Shown: piece after piece, positions 1 to 6,474 of the stretch | How positions within the stretch are numbered: position 1 is the first letter of the stretch | Layout of the letters: each line of letters opens with the position of its first letter | Origin: an uncultured Alphaproteobacteria bacterium | Lineage (GTDB): Bacteria > Pseudomonadota > Alphaproteobacteria > Rhizobiales > Pleomorphomonadaceae | Length of the DNA: 11,604 bases | NCBI GenBank assembly: GCA_937900425.1 | Contig: CALCDT010000170.1 | Location: forward strand, 1 to 11,604 | Direction: 5' to 3' | Translations under genes and position numbers: made by a program | The notes under the pieces: generated by a model | Database searches by the model: none | The model's input: the letters and a program-made list of their open reading frames with translations, nothing else | What the model was told of the DNA's origin: nothing

Positions 1-2
1 AC

Positions 3-473
3 GCGGCGAGCCCGCCGGACGATCCCCGGCCGCGCCTGCTGATGAGCGCGCGCGTCCGCCCGCTCGATCAGGCCCGCGTGCGGGCGCTGGCCGCCGGCGC
101 CGGCGTCGTCGTCGTCTGCGGCCGCTTCGAGGGGGTCGACGAGCGCGTGATCGAGGCCCGCGGCCTCGAGGAGGTCTCGATCGGCGACTACGTGCTTTCG
201 GGCGGCGAACTCGCCGCCATGGTGCTGCTCGACGCCGTCGTCCGCCTGCTGCCCGGCGTCATGGGCAACGCCGAATCCGGCACGACGGAAAGCTTCGAGA
301 CCGGGATGCTCGAGCATCCGCACTACACCCGCCCGCCGCTGTTCGAGGGCCGGGCGATCCCCGAGGTGCTGACCTCCGGCGACCACGCCCGCATCGCCCG
401 CTGGCGCCGGCAGGAGGCCGAACGCCTCACCGCCGCCCGCCGCCCCGACCTCCTCGATCCGCCGCGGACCTGA
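3..473 (+). CDS. trmD: tRNA (guanine-N1)-methyltransferase, C-terminal part (5' truncated)
   Basis: TrmD methylates N1 of G37 in tRNAs that read codons with a following G-rich anticodon context, using S-adenosylmethionine, and so guards against +1 frameshifting. The reading frame is open from the left edge through an internal ATG at 42, so the gene begins outside the window. The visible part carries the family's knotted SAM-binding region: VCGRFEGVDERVIEARG, then SIGDYVLSGGE, and the HPHYTRPP segment that follows. The C-terminal helical tRNA-binding domain (EVLTSGDHARIARWRRQEA) ends in a normal stop. In most proteobacteria trmD lies in rpsP-rimM-trmD-rplS; here the next gene is convergent and only 18 bp away, so rplS does not follow. 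Identity is very secure; the N-terminal length cannot be judged. Confidence 0.97.
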   Translation, partial: AASPPDDPRPRLLMSARVRPLDQARVRALAAGAGVVVVCGRFEGVDERVIEARGLEEVSIGDYVLSGGELAAMVLLDAVVRLLPGVMGNAESGTTESFETGMLEHPHYTRPPLFEGRAIPEVLTSGDHARIARWRRQEAERLTAARRPDLLDPPRT

Positions 474-491
474 ACCCGCGCGCCGCTGGAT

Positions 492-950
492 TCAGCCGTC
501 GCGGGTCGTCGCCGCCGCCCGGCTGCGCAGCCGTCGGCGCACCTCGGCGGAGACGCCGAGCATGTCGGCGATGCGGCCGACCACGGCGTCCTCGACCTCC
601 TGTGCGGCGCCATCGGCGTAGACGAGATCCCACAGCATCTCGACGATGCGTTCGCGCCCGGCGACGTCCATCCGCCGGTTGAGGATCGCCGTGAAGTCGC
701 CGAGGTCGACCGCCTCCTGGTCGCGGCGGCGGGCCTCCTCGACGAGACGCGCGGTCTGCGAGGTGCTGAGGCGGAACGTGTTGCGCAGCGCGTCGTGGAG
801 GCTCTGGCGCTCGACCTCGGTCGCCGAGCCGTCGACGGCGATGGTGTGGACCATCAGCGCGGCGAGCGCGACCTTCTCGTCGAGCACGGCCTCGGCCGGA
901 TCGCCGAGACCGGCGATGTCGCGAAGCATCGATAGCAGCGTCTCGAACAA
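492..950 (-). CDS. TerB-family (tellurite-resistance-like) protein
   Basis: A protein of about 152 residues, all-helical in appearance, matching the TerB fold. Two related acidic segments are visible, VHTIAVDGSATEVE (D40, E45) and LVYADGAAQEVED (D113, E118), each followed by a helix, as in TerB proteins where such acidic residues bind divalent metal. It has no signal peptide or membrane segment, so it is probably cytoplasmic. The role of stand-alone TerB proteins is poorly known and tellurite resistance should not be assumed, since no terZ/terC/terD neighbours are present. I chose the TTG at 950 because it gives the expected MFETLL-type start and has a GGGAGAGG ribosome site about 7 bases upstream. 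A GTG at 995 would add 15 Gly/Arg/Ala-rich residues that look non-coding. It converges with trmD, and a 186-bp gap separates it from the phosphatase gene upstream. Confidence 0.85.
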   Translation of the reverse strand: MFETLLSMLRDIAGLGDPAEAVLDEKVALAALMVHTIAVDGSATEVERQSLHDALRNTFRLSTSQTARLVEEARRRDQEAVDLGDFTAILNRRMDVAGRERIVEMLWDLVYADGAAQEVEDAVVGRIADMLGVSAEVRRRLRSRAAATTRDG

Positions 951-1088
951 GGGGACCCCTCTCCCGCGGCCTGTGGCCGCGCCTGCCGTCCGCACCCGGT
1001 CCGGCCGGTGTCGGGCCGGCGGGTCGGGTCGGTCTCGTGGAGAAGGATAGGAAGCCGGCGCCGCCGGGGAAACGGCGCAGGACGCTGC

Positions 1089-1131
1089 GGCACGCGGTGC
1101 CGGACCGACTGCGGCTTTGCGGCCACAGTCG
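1089..1131 (-). terminator. tandem hairpins after the phosphatase gene
   Basis: Five bases past the stop codon of the minus-strand phosphatase gene lies a 10-bp stem (CGACTGTGGC paired with GCCGCAGTCG, one G-U pair, loop of 6) at 1106-1131. It is followed by a 5-bp stem GGCAC/GTGCC with a 3-base loop at 1089-1101. No T-tract follows on the minus strand, so this is not a textbook intrinsic terminator. It could still mark the 3' end of the transcript or act with Rho. Confidence 0.4.
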
Positions 1132-1136
1132 CCGGA

Positions 1137-1922
1137 TCAGCCGAGCAGGGCTTCCAGCGCCGGATAGACCGCCGGATTGCCGGCGATCACCGGGTTGCCG
1201 CCGGTGAGCCCGCCGCCGGCGAGGAAGTCGTTGGTGACGCCGCCGGCGCCGCGAACGACGGCGATCGCCGCGAGGCAGTCCCACGAGTTGATGTGCCGCT
1301 CGACATAACCGAGCAACCGGCCGCAGCCGACGTAGGCGAGGCCGAGCGCGCCCGAGCCCTCGCGGTGGAACATGCCGCCCTGGTCGAGCAGCCGGCGCAC
1401 CAGCGGATAGAACGGCTCCGGCCCGACCCGGGTCGAATAGCCGAGGCTGACGAGGCCGTGGTCGAGCCGCTCGGAGGTCGACACCGCGATCGGCGCGCCG
1501 TTGAGCGTCGCCGGCGCGCCGCGCCGGGCGAGGAACAGCTCGTCGCGGGCCGGGGCGTAGAGCGCGCCGATCTCGATCTCGCCGCCGCGCACGAAGGCGA
1601 CCGAGACGCACCAGCTCGAAAGGCCGCAGATGAAGGGCTGGGTGCCGTCGATCGGATCGACTACCCAGATGCCCTGGCCCTCGGCAAGGTCGCTCATGCC
1701 GGTCTCTTCGCCGAGGAAGGCGTCCTCGGGGAAGGCCTCGGCGATGCGGGCGCGGATCAGCAGCTCGGTCTCGACGTCGGCCTCGCTGGCGAGGTCCTGC
1801 ACGCCCTTGACCTTGACGGTCAGGGTGCCGAGCCGGCGGAAATAGTCGTGGGCGAGCGCCCCGGCGTCGCGGACGAGATCGCTGACGAATTCGAAGCGGC
1901 GGTCGATGGCGACGTCGGTCAT
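1137..1922 (-). CDS. inositol-monophosphatase-family phosphatase
   Basis: A 261-residue Mg2+-dependent phosphomonoesterase of the IMPase/SuhB/CysQ/HisN superfamily, the usual length for the family. Metal and catalytic motifs are all present: GEETG at 71-75 (E72), DPIDGT at 89-94 (D89, I91, D92, T94) and WD at 214-215 (D215), followed by the GAGG loop. The segment after DGT reads QPFICGL rather than the TNF of classical inositol monophosphatase. An FIxGL-type segment is seen in several non-inositol members, including HisN-type histidinol-phosphatases, while the C-terminal GSGALGLAYVGCGRLLGYVE segment is SuhB-like. The substrate therefore cannot be read from the sequence. The start ATG has a GAGGGAG ribosome site close upstream. 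No pathway neighbours point to a substrate. The family call is secure; inositol phosphate, histidinol phosphate, PAP or another small phosphate are all possible. Confidence 0.92.
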   Translation of the reverse strand: MTDVAIDRRFEFVSDLVRDAGALAHDYFRRLGTLTVKVKGVQDLASEADVETELLIRARIAEAFPEDAFLGEETGMSDLAEGQGIWVVDPIDGTQPFICGLSSWCVSVAFVRGGEIEIGALYAPARDELFLARRGAPATLNGAPIAVSTSERLDHGLVSLGYSTRVGPEPFYPLVRRLLDQGGMFHREGSGALGLAYVGCGRLLGYVERHINSWDCLAAIAVVRGAGGVTNDFLAGGGLTGGNPVIAGNPAVYPALEALLG

Positions 1923-2054
1923 GGGGCTCCCTCGGGCTGGCTGGTGCGGCCGTCCATAGCACCTCGCCCCGCCGCCCGGAACCGGCCCCGCCGCATGGCC
2001 GCCCCGCGACCCGCTCCGGCCCCCGTCTCCCGCGCCTCCCTGGCCCCGTGAGGA

Positions 2055-2591
2055 TCACGCGACGTCGGGCAGCAGCACCAGAAGGTCGGTCACCCCGACG
2101 TCGACGCCGGCCTGGGTCAGCAGCGTCGTCACCTGGCCGCGGTGGTGGGTCTGGTGGTTGAAGAGGTGGGCGAGAACGTCGCCGAGCCGCTTGTGGTTGG
2201 CTTCGCCGTTGATCCGGCGATAGGCGAGCGGAACGGCGAGGTCGTCGTCGACGAGGCTCTCGGTGAGCGCGTCGATCAGGTCGTCGAGGTGGTCGCGCCG
2301 GCGCCTGAGCGCGGAAAGCTCGGTCTCGACGACCGCGTCGAGCGCGGCCGGCATCTCGAGATCGTCGAGATTGCGGGCGAGCGCCGCCGCGCCCGGATGC
2401 CGCGCCAGCCGCTTCAGCCAGATCGTGTCTGCGACGACGAGATGGTTGAGCGTGCCGAGGATCGAGCCGAAGAAGGCCCCGCGATCACGCGCCACCTCCT
2501 CCGCGGACAGCCGCGCGGCCGCCTCGTAGACCTTGCCGTTCATCCAGCGATTGTAGCGGGAAAGGAGGCGGAAGCGGTCGAGGTCGGACAT
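2055..2591 (-). CDS. DinB-family (four-helix-bundle metalloprotein) protein
   Basis: A 178-residue protein of the DinB/YfiT-like family, about the normal length. The three metal-binding histidines expected of the fold are visible: H50 in ILGTLNH, and H146 and H150 in the hallmark HQTHHRGQ motif. Other family signs are the N-terminal RYNRWMNGKVYEA helix and WLKRLA near residue 58. Members include DNA-damage-inducible DinB of Bacillus (unrelated to polymerase IV) and thiol-dependent transferases such as bacillithiol or mycothiol S-transferases; the substrate of this one is unknown. The start at 2591 has a GGAG-type ribosome site and begins right at the conserved region. The same frame stays open far upstream across asd, but that part is antisense to asd and is not coding. 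A gap of 132 bp separates it from the phosphatase gene downstream on the same strand, so co-transcription is possible but not shown. Confidence 0.93.
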   Translation of the reverse strand: MSDLDRFRLLSRYNRWMNGKVYEAAARLSAEEVARDRGAFFGSILGTLNHLVVADTIWLKRLARHPGAAALARNLDDLEMPAALDAVVETELSALRRRRDHLDDLIDALTESLVDDDLAVPLAYRRINGEANHKRLGDVLAHLFNHQTHHRGQVTTLLTQAGVDVGVTDLLVLLPDVA

Positions 2592-2714
2592 GGGCGGCTC
2601 CGGGCGGACGCAAGAGCGGCGAAGCATGCGGCGCGCCGATCCCGATTTCCAATCAAAGGAAGTGATGACGGCGCGGCGACCGGCTGATGAATCGTCCCTC
2701 TTTCCCGCGACATC

Positions 2715-2743
2715 TTGACATTTCCGCCGATCTGGCGGAAGAA
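2715..2743 (+). promoter_or_regulatory. candidate asd promoter with an inverted repeat in the spacer
   Basis: A perfect -35 hexamer TTGACA lies at 2715-2720. The region expected to hold the -10 box, 17 bases on, reads GAAGAA (2738-2743), a poor match. The spacer is almost filled by a perfect inverted repeat, TTCCGCC (2722-2728), 5 bases, GGCGGAA (2734-2740). A repressor bound there would block polymerase; alternatively the repeat is a hairpin at the start of the RNA. Position and direction suit transcription of the small frame at 2772 and of asd. This is inferred from pattern only. Confidence 0.4.
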
Positions 2744-2771
2744 CCCGGCCATCGAAACGAGGTACCGGTCG

Positions 2772-2867
2772 ATGGACCGTCTTGTCGCCCCGATGCCGAA
2801 TGCCGCCGCCGGACGTCTCGTCCGCTCGATGGCGCTCGCCACGACGACGAAAACGACCACGACCTGA
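2772..2867 (+). CDS. candidate threonine-rich leader peptide upstream of asd
   Basis: A 31-codon frame starts at an ATG preceded by a good ribosome site (GAGGT at 2759-2763, about 8-9 bases before the start) and ends with ATTTKTTTT and TGA, so 7 of the last 8 residues are threonine. asd, which makes a precursor of threonine, begins 195 bp downstream. The layout (TTGACA at 2715, short 5' leader, ribosome site, small frame with a run of one regulatory amino acid, structured gap, biosynthetic gene) resembles the thrL attenuator of enterobacteria. Against it, the Thr run is a low-complexity acg/acc stretch that could arise by chance, and no stem followed by a T-tract is visible before asd. It is too short for homology by eye. 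I infer a regulatory leader peptide with low to moderate confidence. Confidence 0.35.
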   Translation: MDRLVAPMPNAAAGRLVRSMALATTTKTTTT

Positions 2868-3062
2868 ACGACCCTCTCGCGCCCGCATCGCTTCTCCCGG
2901 GCCGGGAGGGCGAGCCGGCCGGCGCCTCGGACACCTCCCAGAGCGAGATTTCCGATCAGCCCCGCCGGTGAGGCCGGGGAGGCGATGGCCATTCGGGCTC
3001 CGCGAAATCGGTCGGCATCGGCGCCGCACCCGCCGGGACCCCATCAAGGAACGGGAACGACA
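2868..3062 (+). other. structured untranslated region before asd
   Basis: A stretch of 195 bp lies between the small Thr-rich frame and asd, with no gene I can support. It has hairpin potential: CTCCCG-GGC-CGGGAG at 2894-2908, and CCCCG/CGGGG with an inner CC/GG and a bulged C at 2960-2979. Neither is followed by a T-tract. An in-frame ATG at 2985 would extend asd by 26 residues, but these are Arg/Pro-rich and unlike the family. Confidence 0.35.
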
Positions 3063-4094
3063 ATGGGTTACAAGGTCGCCGTCGTCGGCGCCACGGGCAA
3101 CGTGGGCCGGGAAATGCTCTCCATCCTCGCCGAGCGCGGCTTCCCCGCCGACGAGGTGATCGCGGTCGCCTCGCGCCGCAGCCAGGGCCGCGAGGTGTCC
3201 TTCGGCGACAAGACGCTCAAGGTCCAGGCGCTCGACTTCGTCGACTTCTCGCAGATCGACATCTGCCTGATGTCGGCCGGCGGCGAGGCCTCCAAGCTTT
3301 GGTCGCCGAAGATCGGCGCCGCCGGCTGCGTCGTCATCGACAATTCCTCGGCCTTCCGCATGGATCCGGACGTGCCGCTGATCGTGCCGGAAGTGAACGC
3401 CGACGCGGTGGCGGGCTTCACCAAGAAGAACATCATCGCCAACCCGAACTGCTCCACCGCCCAGCTCGTCGTGGCGCTGAAGCCGCTGCACGAGAAGGCG
3501 ACCATCAAGCGCGTCGTCGTCTCGACCTACCAGTCGGTCTCCGGCGCCGGCAAGGAGGCGATGGACGAGCTGTTCGAGCAGACCCGCGCGATCTTCGTGT
3601 CCGATCCGGTCGAAGCCAAGAAGTTCCCCAAGCGCATCGCCTTCAACCTCATTCCGCACATCGACGTCTTCATGGAGGACGGCTTCACCAAGGAAGAGTG
3701 GAAGATGACGGCGGAGACCAAGAAGATCCTCGATCCGAAGATCAAGCTCACCGCCACCTGCGTGCGCGTGCCGGTCTTCGTCTCGCATTCGGAATCGGTC
3801 AACATCGAGTTCGAGAACCCGATCTCGGCCGACGAGGCCCGCGACATCCTGCGCGAGGCCCCCGGCTGCCTCGTCATCGACAAGCGCGAGGCCGGCGGCT
3901 ACGTCACCCCCTACGAGGCGACCGGCGAGGACGCCACCTACATCTCCCGCATCCGCGAGGACCCGACCGTCGACAACGGCCTCGCCATGTGGGTGGTCTC
4001 CGACAACCTGCGCAAGGGCGCGGCCCTCAACGCCGTGCAGATCGCCGAGGTTCTGGTCAACCGCGGCCTGCTGAAGCGCAAGGCCGCCGCCTGA
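3063..4094 (+). CDS. asd: aspartate-semialdehyde dehydrogenase
   Basis: Asd reduces beta-aspartyl phosphate to aspartate semialdehyde with NADPH. It is the second step of the aspartate pathway, whose branch point leads to lysine/diaminopimelate, threonine and methionine, and it acts in the cytoplasm. The 343-residue product is the usual length. The nucleotide-binding loop GATGNVG is at 9-15, the catalytic cysteine C130 sits in NPNCST (128-132), and the substrate/catalytic segment CVRVPVFVSHSES (233-245) provides R235 and the catalytic H242. The ATG at 3063 fits the family's MGYKVAVVGATG start, with GGGA at 3053-3056 as a weak ribosome site. The gene stands alone: DinB is divergent on the left and an intrinsic terminator closes it on the right. 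Regulation may involve the small frame and inverted repeat upstream. Confidence 0.98.
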   Translation: MGYKVAVVGATGNVGREMLSILAERGFPADEVIAVASRRSQGREVSFGDKTLKVQALDFVDFSQIDICLMSAGGEASKLWSPKIGAAGCVVIDNSSAFRMDPDVPLIVPEVNADAVAGFTKKNIIANPNCSTAQLVVALKPLHEKATIKRVVVSTYQSVSGAGKEAMDELFEQTRAIFVSDPVEAKKFPKRIAFNLIPHIDVFMEDGFTKEEWKMTAETKKILDPKIKLTATCVRVPVFVSHSESVNIEFENPISADEARDILREAPGCLVIDKREAGGYVTPYEATGEDATYISRIREDPTVDNGLAMWVVSDNLRKGAALNAVQIAEVLVNRGLLKRKAAA

Positions 4095-4126
4095 GGATTT
4101 GGGGCCTTCGTGCTCCGCTGAGATGA

Positions 4127-4165
4127 AAGGCGCTCGCGAGGCCGGTCCTCGCGGGCGCTTTCTTT
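4127..4165 (+). terminator. intrinsic terminator of asd
   Basis: A 12-bp stem, GCGCTCGCGAGG (4130-4141) paired with CCTCGCGGGCGC (4147-4158) with one T-G wobble and the loop CCGGT, is followed directly by TTTCTTT (4159-4165). It lies 35 bases after the asd stop. This is the clearest Rho-independent terminator in the window. Confidence 0.9.
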
Positions 4166-4305
4166 GCAGTCACGACGGAACCGGGGAAAGCACCCCCGCC
4201 GAGCGTATACCGCGATCGTTTGAAGCGACCTCTCTTCGCCCTCATCACGACCGTTTCGCTTCTACCTGAGCAAGCCGATGGACTCCGGTCATCGGCGCAG
4301 CGAAC

Positions 4306-4818
4306 TCATCTCTCCACGAGCGGCAACGCCGCGGCGACCGTCTCGATCGGGAGAAAGAGCATCCGGCTGTCCTGCGGGTATTCGATGAACTCCGCGCAGC
4401 GGAGATAGAATCGCCGCGCCGGCTCGTCCTTGGCATGCACCAGCACCGCCGCGATACCGATGGTTTCGGAGACGGCGACGATCCGGCGCAGCGCGTCGAA
4501 GAGCAGATCGGTGCCGAGGCCCCGACCTGCGACGCTGCGATCGACGGCGAGGCGGCCGATCACCGACACCGGGATCGCGTCCGGGGCGTTGCGTCGGAGC
4601 CGGCCGGGGGCCGACGCCCGCTCGATCGCCCCAGCCGAAAGACAGTAGTAGCCGACGACCGCGTCACCATTGCAGACGACATAGGTGCGAGAAAACCGGC
4701 TCTCGTTCTTGCGGGCGCGGAGACGAAGCCAGTCGTCGAGGATCGGGTCGCCACAGTGAAAGGCGGAAAGTTCGTGCTCGGCCGCGAGAGGCGCCGGTGC
4801 CTTGCCTAGCGGTCCCAT
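4306..4818 (-). CDS. TacT-like GNAT acetyltransferase toxin
   Basis: A 170-residue GNAT-fold protein of the TacT/AtaT class of type II toxins. These acetylate the amino group of aminoacylated tRNAs with acetyl-CoA and so stop translation. Family signs in order: HELSAFHCGDPILDDWL (15-31), the typical start of this class (FxCGxxxLDxWL); VVGYYCLSAGAIE (54-66); and acetyl-CoA-binding motif A, IGRLAVDRSVAGRGLG (87-102), with the pyrophosphate loop AGRGLG. RRFYLRC (135-141) follows, in which Y138 occupies the place of the tyrosine needed for TacT activity. All key elements look intact. The ATG overlaps the last 13 bases of the antitoxin gene, so translation is probably coupled. The toxin class is clear from sequence and partner; the target tRNA is not known. 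Confidence 0.93.
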   Translation of the reverse strand: MGPLGKAPAPLAAEHELSAFHCGDPILDDWLRLRARKNESRFSRTYVVCNGDAVVGYYCLSAGAIERASAPGRLRRNAPDAIPVSVIGRLAVDRSVAGRGLGTDLLFDALRRIVAVSETIGIAAVLVHAKDEPARRFYLRCAEFIEYPQDSRMLFLPIETVAAALPLVER

Positions 4819-5144
4819 TGCGGAATCCGCCGCATCAGCGCTTCGAGTTTCGGCCCCGGAGCGGGCGGGGCGTCGAGCGCCCGGACGAAGGCGTCGTATC
4901 GCTCGGCGTCCAGCGTGAACAGACGCTGATCGAGCAGCACGTCGATCGCTTCGCGCCGCGCGCTCTCGATCATGAACTCGGTGCGCGTCTTGCCGAGGGC
5001 CGTGGCGGCATCGTCGATCAGCCGGCGCGTCTCCGCCTCGATACGCAGGTTGACGCTGCCGCCCCGCCTGCCGCGCGTTGCGCGCGCGACAGCCGATGCA
5101 GGGTCACCCGAGACGGAAGCGGCGGTGGGAGAGCTTTTCGACAT
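4806..5144 (-). CDS. TacA-like DUF1778 antitoxin
   Basis: A 112-residue antitoxin of the DUF1778 (TacA) family, placed directly upstream of its GNAT toxin. The ribbon-helix-helix DNA-binding part is at 31-66 (VNLRIEAETRRLIDDAA, then GKTRTEFMIESAR). The C-terminal region from about 75 to 112 (LFTLDAERYDAFVRALD through RRIPQWDR) is the segment that wraps and neutralises the toxin in the family. The first 30 residues are an Ala/Ser/Arg-rich extension not usual in the roughly 90-residue family members. There is no alternative ATG, GTG or TTG before the fold, so the ATG at 5144 is the only reasonable start. No ribosome site precedes it and the predicted transcription start falls at or very near the ATG. 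Family knowledge predicts autorepression by the toxin-antitoxin complex. Confidence 0.93.
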   Translation of the reverse strand: MSKSSPTAASVSGDPASAVARATRGRRGGSVNLRIEAETRRLIDDAATALGKTRTEFMIESARREAIDVLLDQRLFTLDAERYDAFVRALDAPPAPGPKLEALMRRIPQWDR

Positions 5145-5150
5145 CGGAAG

Positions 5151-5180
5151 AATGTGTCGCTACGTATAGACATTGTCAAT
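5151..5180 (-). promoter_or_regulatory. toxin-antitoxin promoter and palindromic operator
   Basis: On the minus strand TTGACA (plus-strand positions 5174-5179) is followed after 17 bases by CACATT (5151-5156), a moderate -10 box. Between them at 5155-5172 lies an 18-bp palindrome of form TGTC-NN-TACGTA-NN-GACA (14 of 18 positions symmetric). A second short one, ATTG-N-CAAT (5172-5180), overlaps the -35 box. Ribbon-helix-helix antitoxins bind such sites, so a complex here would cover the promoter. The predicted start of transcription is about 7 bases after the -10 box, at the antitoxin ATG. Confidence 0.6.
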
Positions 5181-5214
5181 ACGACCTGTTGGTCAGGCCG
5201 ACGGCCTCAGGCCC

Positions 5215-6474
5215 TCAGATCGGCAACCCCCTCAGCATCTTCGGCAGGTCCCCGCGCTCGCCGGCCGCCTCGCCGATGAACCTCTGCTTGAGCTTGGGCA
5301 GGCGGTCGACGAGGCCGAGGCCGAAGGTGCGCAGGGCGCGGATCGGGGCGAGGTCGTTGGAGAACAGGCGGTTGAGCACGTCGGTGACGATGGCCATCTC
5401 CGCGGTGTCGAAGCGGCGCCAGCGCTGGTAGCGCTCCAGCACGTCGATCGCACCCGGATCCTCGCCGATCCGCATCGCGCAGACCAGCACCTCGGCCAGC
5501 GCCGCGACGTCGCGAAAGCCCATGTTGAGGCCCTGGCCGGCGATCGGGTGGATGCCGTGGGCGGCGTCGCCGACGAGGGCGAAGCGCGGGCGCACGAAGT
5601 CGCGGGCGAGGGTGAGGCCGAGCGGGAAGGCCTGCGGCCGGCCGATCACGGACACCTTGCCGAAGCGGTGGCCCATGCGGCGCATCAGTTCCGCTTCGAA
5701 CAGGATCTCGTCGCCGATCAGCCGGTGGGCGACCGCGGTCTTCTCCGACCAGACGAGCGAGGAGCGGTTGCCCGGCAGCGGCAGCGTCGCGAAGGGGCCG
5801 GAGGGGAGGAAATGCTCCTCGGCGCGGCCGTCGTGCGGCAACTCGTGCTCGAGCGTCGCGACGATGCCGGACTGGCCGTAGGACCACGACACCGTGCGGA
5901 TGCCGGAGAGCGCCCTCAGCTTCGACTTCGCCCCGTCCGCGGCGACGAGCAGGCTCGCCGTGAGCCGGCGGCCGGAGCCGAGGGTGACGTCGGTGCGGGC
6001 GGCGGAGACCGAGAAGTCGGCGACGGTGTCGGGCGCGATCAGCGTGACGCCGGCGGCGAGCGCGGCACGGGCGAGCGCGCCGACCATCACCGCGTTCGGC
6101 ACCATGTGGGCGAAGGGCTCGCCGTTCTCGGTGCGTCCGTCGAAGGTCAGGAACACCGGGCGGACCTTGTCGTCGAGCCGGCTGTCGGTGACGATCATGT
6201 CGAGGATCGGCTGCGAGGCCGGGGCGATCTCGTCCCAGACGCCGAGTTCGGCGAGCATGCGCCGCGCCGCCGCGGCGATCGCCGAGGCCCGCGGGTCCTT
6301 CGCCGCCTCGGCCGGATCGGTCTGCGGCGGCCGGGCGTCGACCACCGCCACGGAAACGTCGGGGAGCGCCCGGACCAGCGCGAGGCCGAGCGACAGGCCG
6401 ACGTAGCCGCCGCCGGCGATGACGATGTCGAAGCGGTCCGCGCTCGCGGCGCCCGCGGCGTGTGTCTCGGTCAT
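5215..6474 (-). CDS. ubiH: UbiH/UbiF/COQ6-family FAD-dependent ubiquinone hydroxylase
   Basis: A 419-residue class A flavoprotein monooxygenase. Enzymes of this family use NAD(P)H, O2 and FAD to hydroxylate the aromatic ring of ubiquinone precursors, working near the inner membrane. Motifs in order: the dinucleotide fold IVIAGGGYVGLSLG (17-30), the DG motif LLVAADGAKSKLR (175-187), and the second FAD motif FALVGDAAHGIHPIAGQGLNMG (298-319), with the family's HPxAGQGLN. The start at 6474 has an AGGA ribosome site 7-8 bases upstream; a start further upstream is not supported. The symbol is given at family level: in alphaproteobacteria several related hydroxylases (UbiH, UbiF, UbiL, UbiM) divide the C1, C5 and C6 positions differently, and sequence inspection does not tell which one this is. 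The gene ends 35 bp from the -35 box of the toxin-antitoxin promoter, so read-through could reach that module. Confidence 0.93.
   Translation of the reverse strand: MTETHAAGAASADRFDIVIAGGGYVGLSLGLALVRALPDVSVAVVDARPPQTDPAEAAKDPRASAIAAAARRMLAELGVWDEIAPASQPILDMIVTDSRLDDKVRPVFLTFDGRTENGEPFAHMVPNAVMVGALARAALAAGVTLIAPDTVADFSVSAARTDVTLGSGRRLTASLLVAADGAKSKLRALSGIRTVSWSYGQSGIVATLEHELPHDGRAEEHFLPSGPFATLPLPGNRSSLVWSEKTAVAHRLIGDEILFEAELMRRMGHRFGKVSVIGRPQAFPLGLTLARDFVRPRFALVGDAAHGIHPIAGQGLNMGFRDVAALAEVLVCAMRIGEDPGAIDVLERYQRWRRFDTAEMAIVTDVLNRLFSNDLAPIRALRTFGLGLVDRLPKLKQRFIGEAAGERGDLPKMLRGLPI

Noticed and set aside
427..2058. Long minus-strand frame spanning the TerB and phosphatase genes
   Set aside because: Arg/Pro-rich shadow in another frame of two genes that have clear family motifs.
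2687..2971. 94-codon plus-strand frame upstream of asd
   Set aside because: Highly charged and without motif or ribosome site; it overlaps the Thr-rich frame in another phase and probably reflects base composition.
2540..2992. Minus-strand frame with a VVVVFVVV stretch opposite the Thr-rich frame
   Set aside because: The hydrophobic run is just the reverse complement of the acg/acc codons; it also overlaps the DinB start and lacks other protein features.
2592..3788. Upstream extension of the DinB frame on the minus strand, antisense to asd
   Set aside because: The DinB family starts at 2591; the extension is antisense to a highly conserved gene and reads as Arg/Gly/Asp-rich filler.
4277..4296. 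CCGATG/CATCGG hairpin downstream of the toxin gene
   Set aside because: Only a 6-bp stem with no T-tract on the minus strand; too weak to call a terminator.
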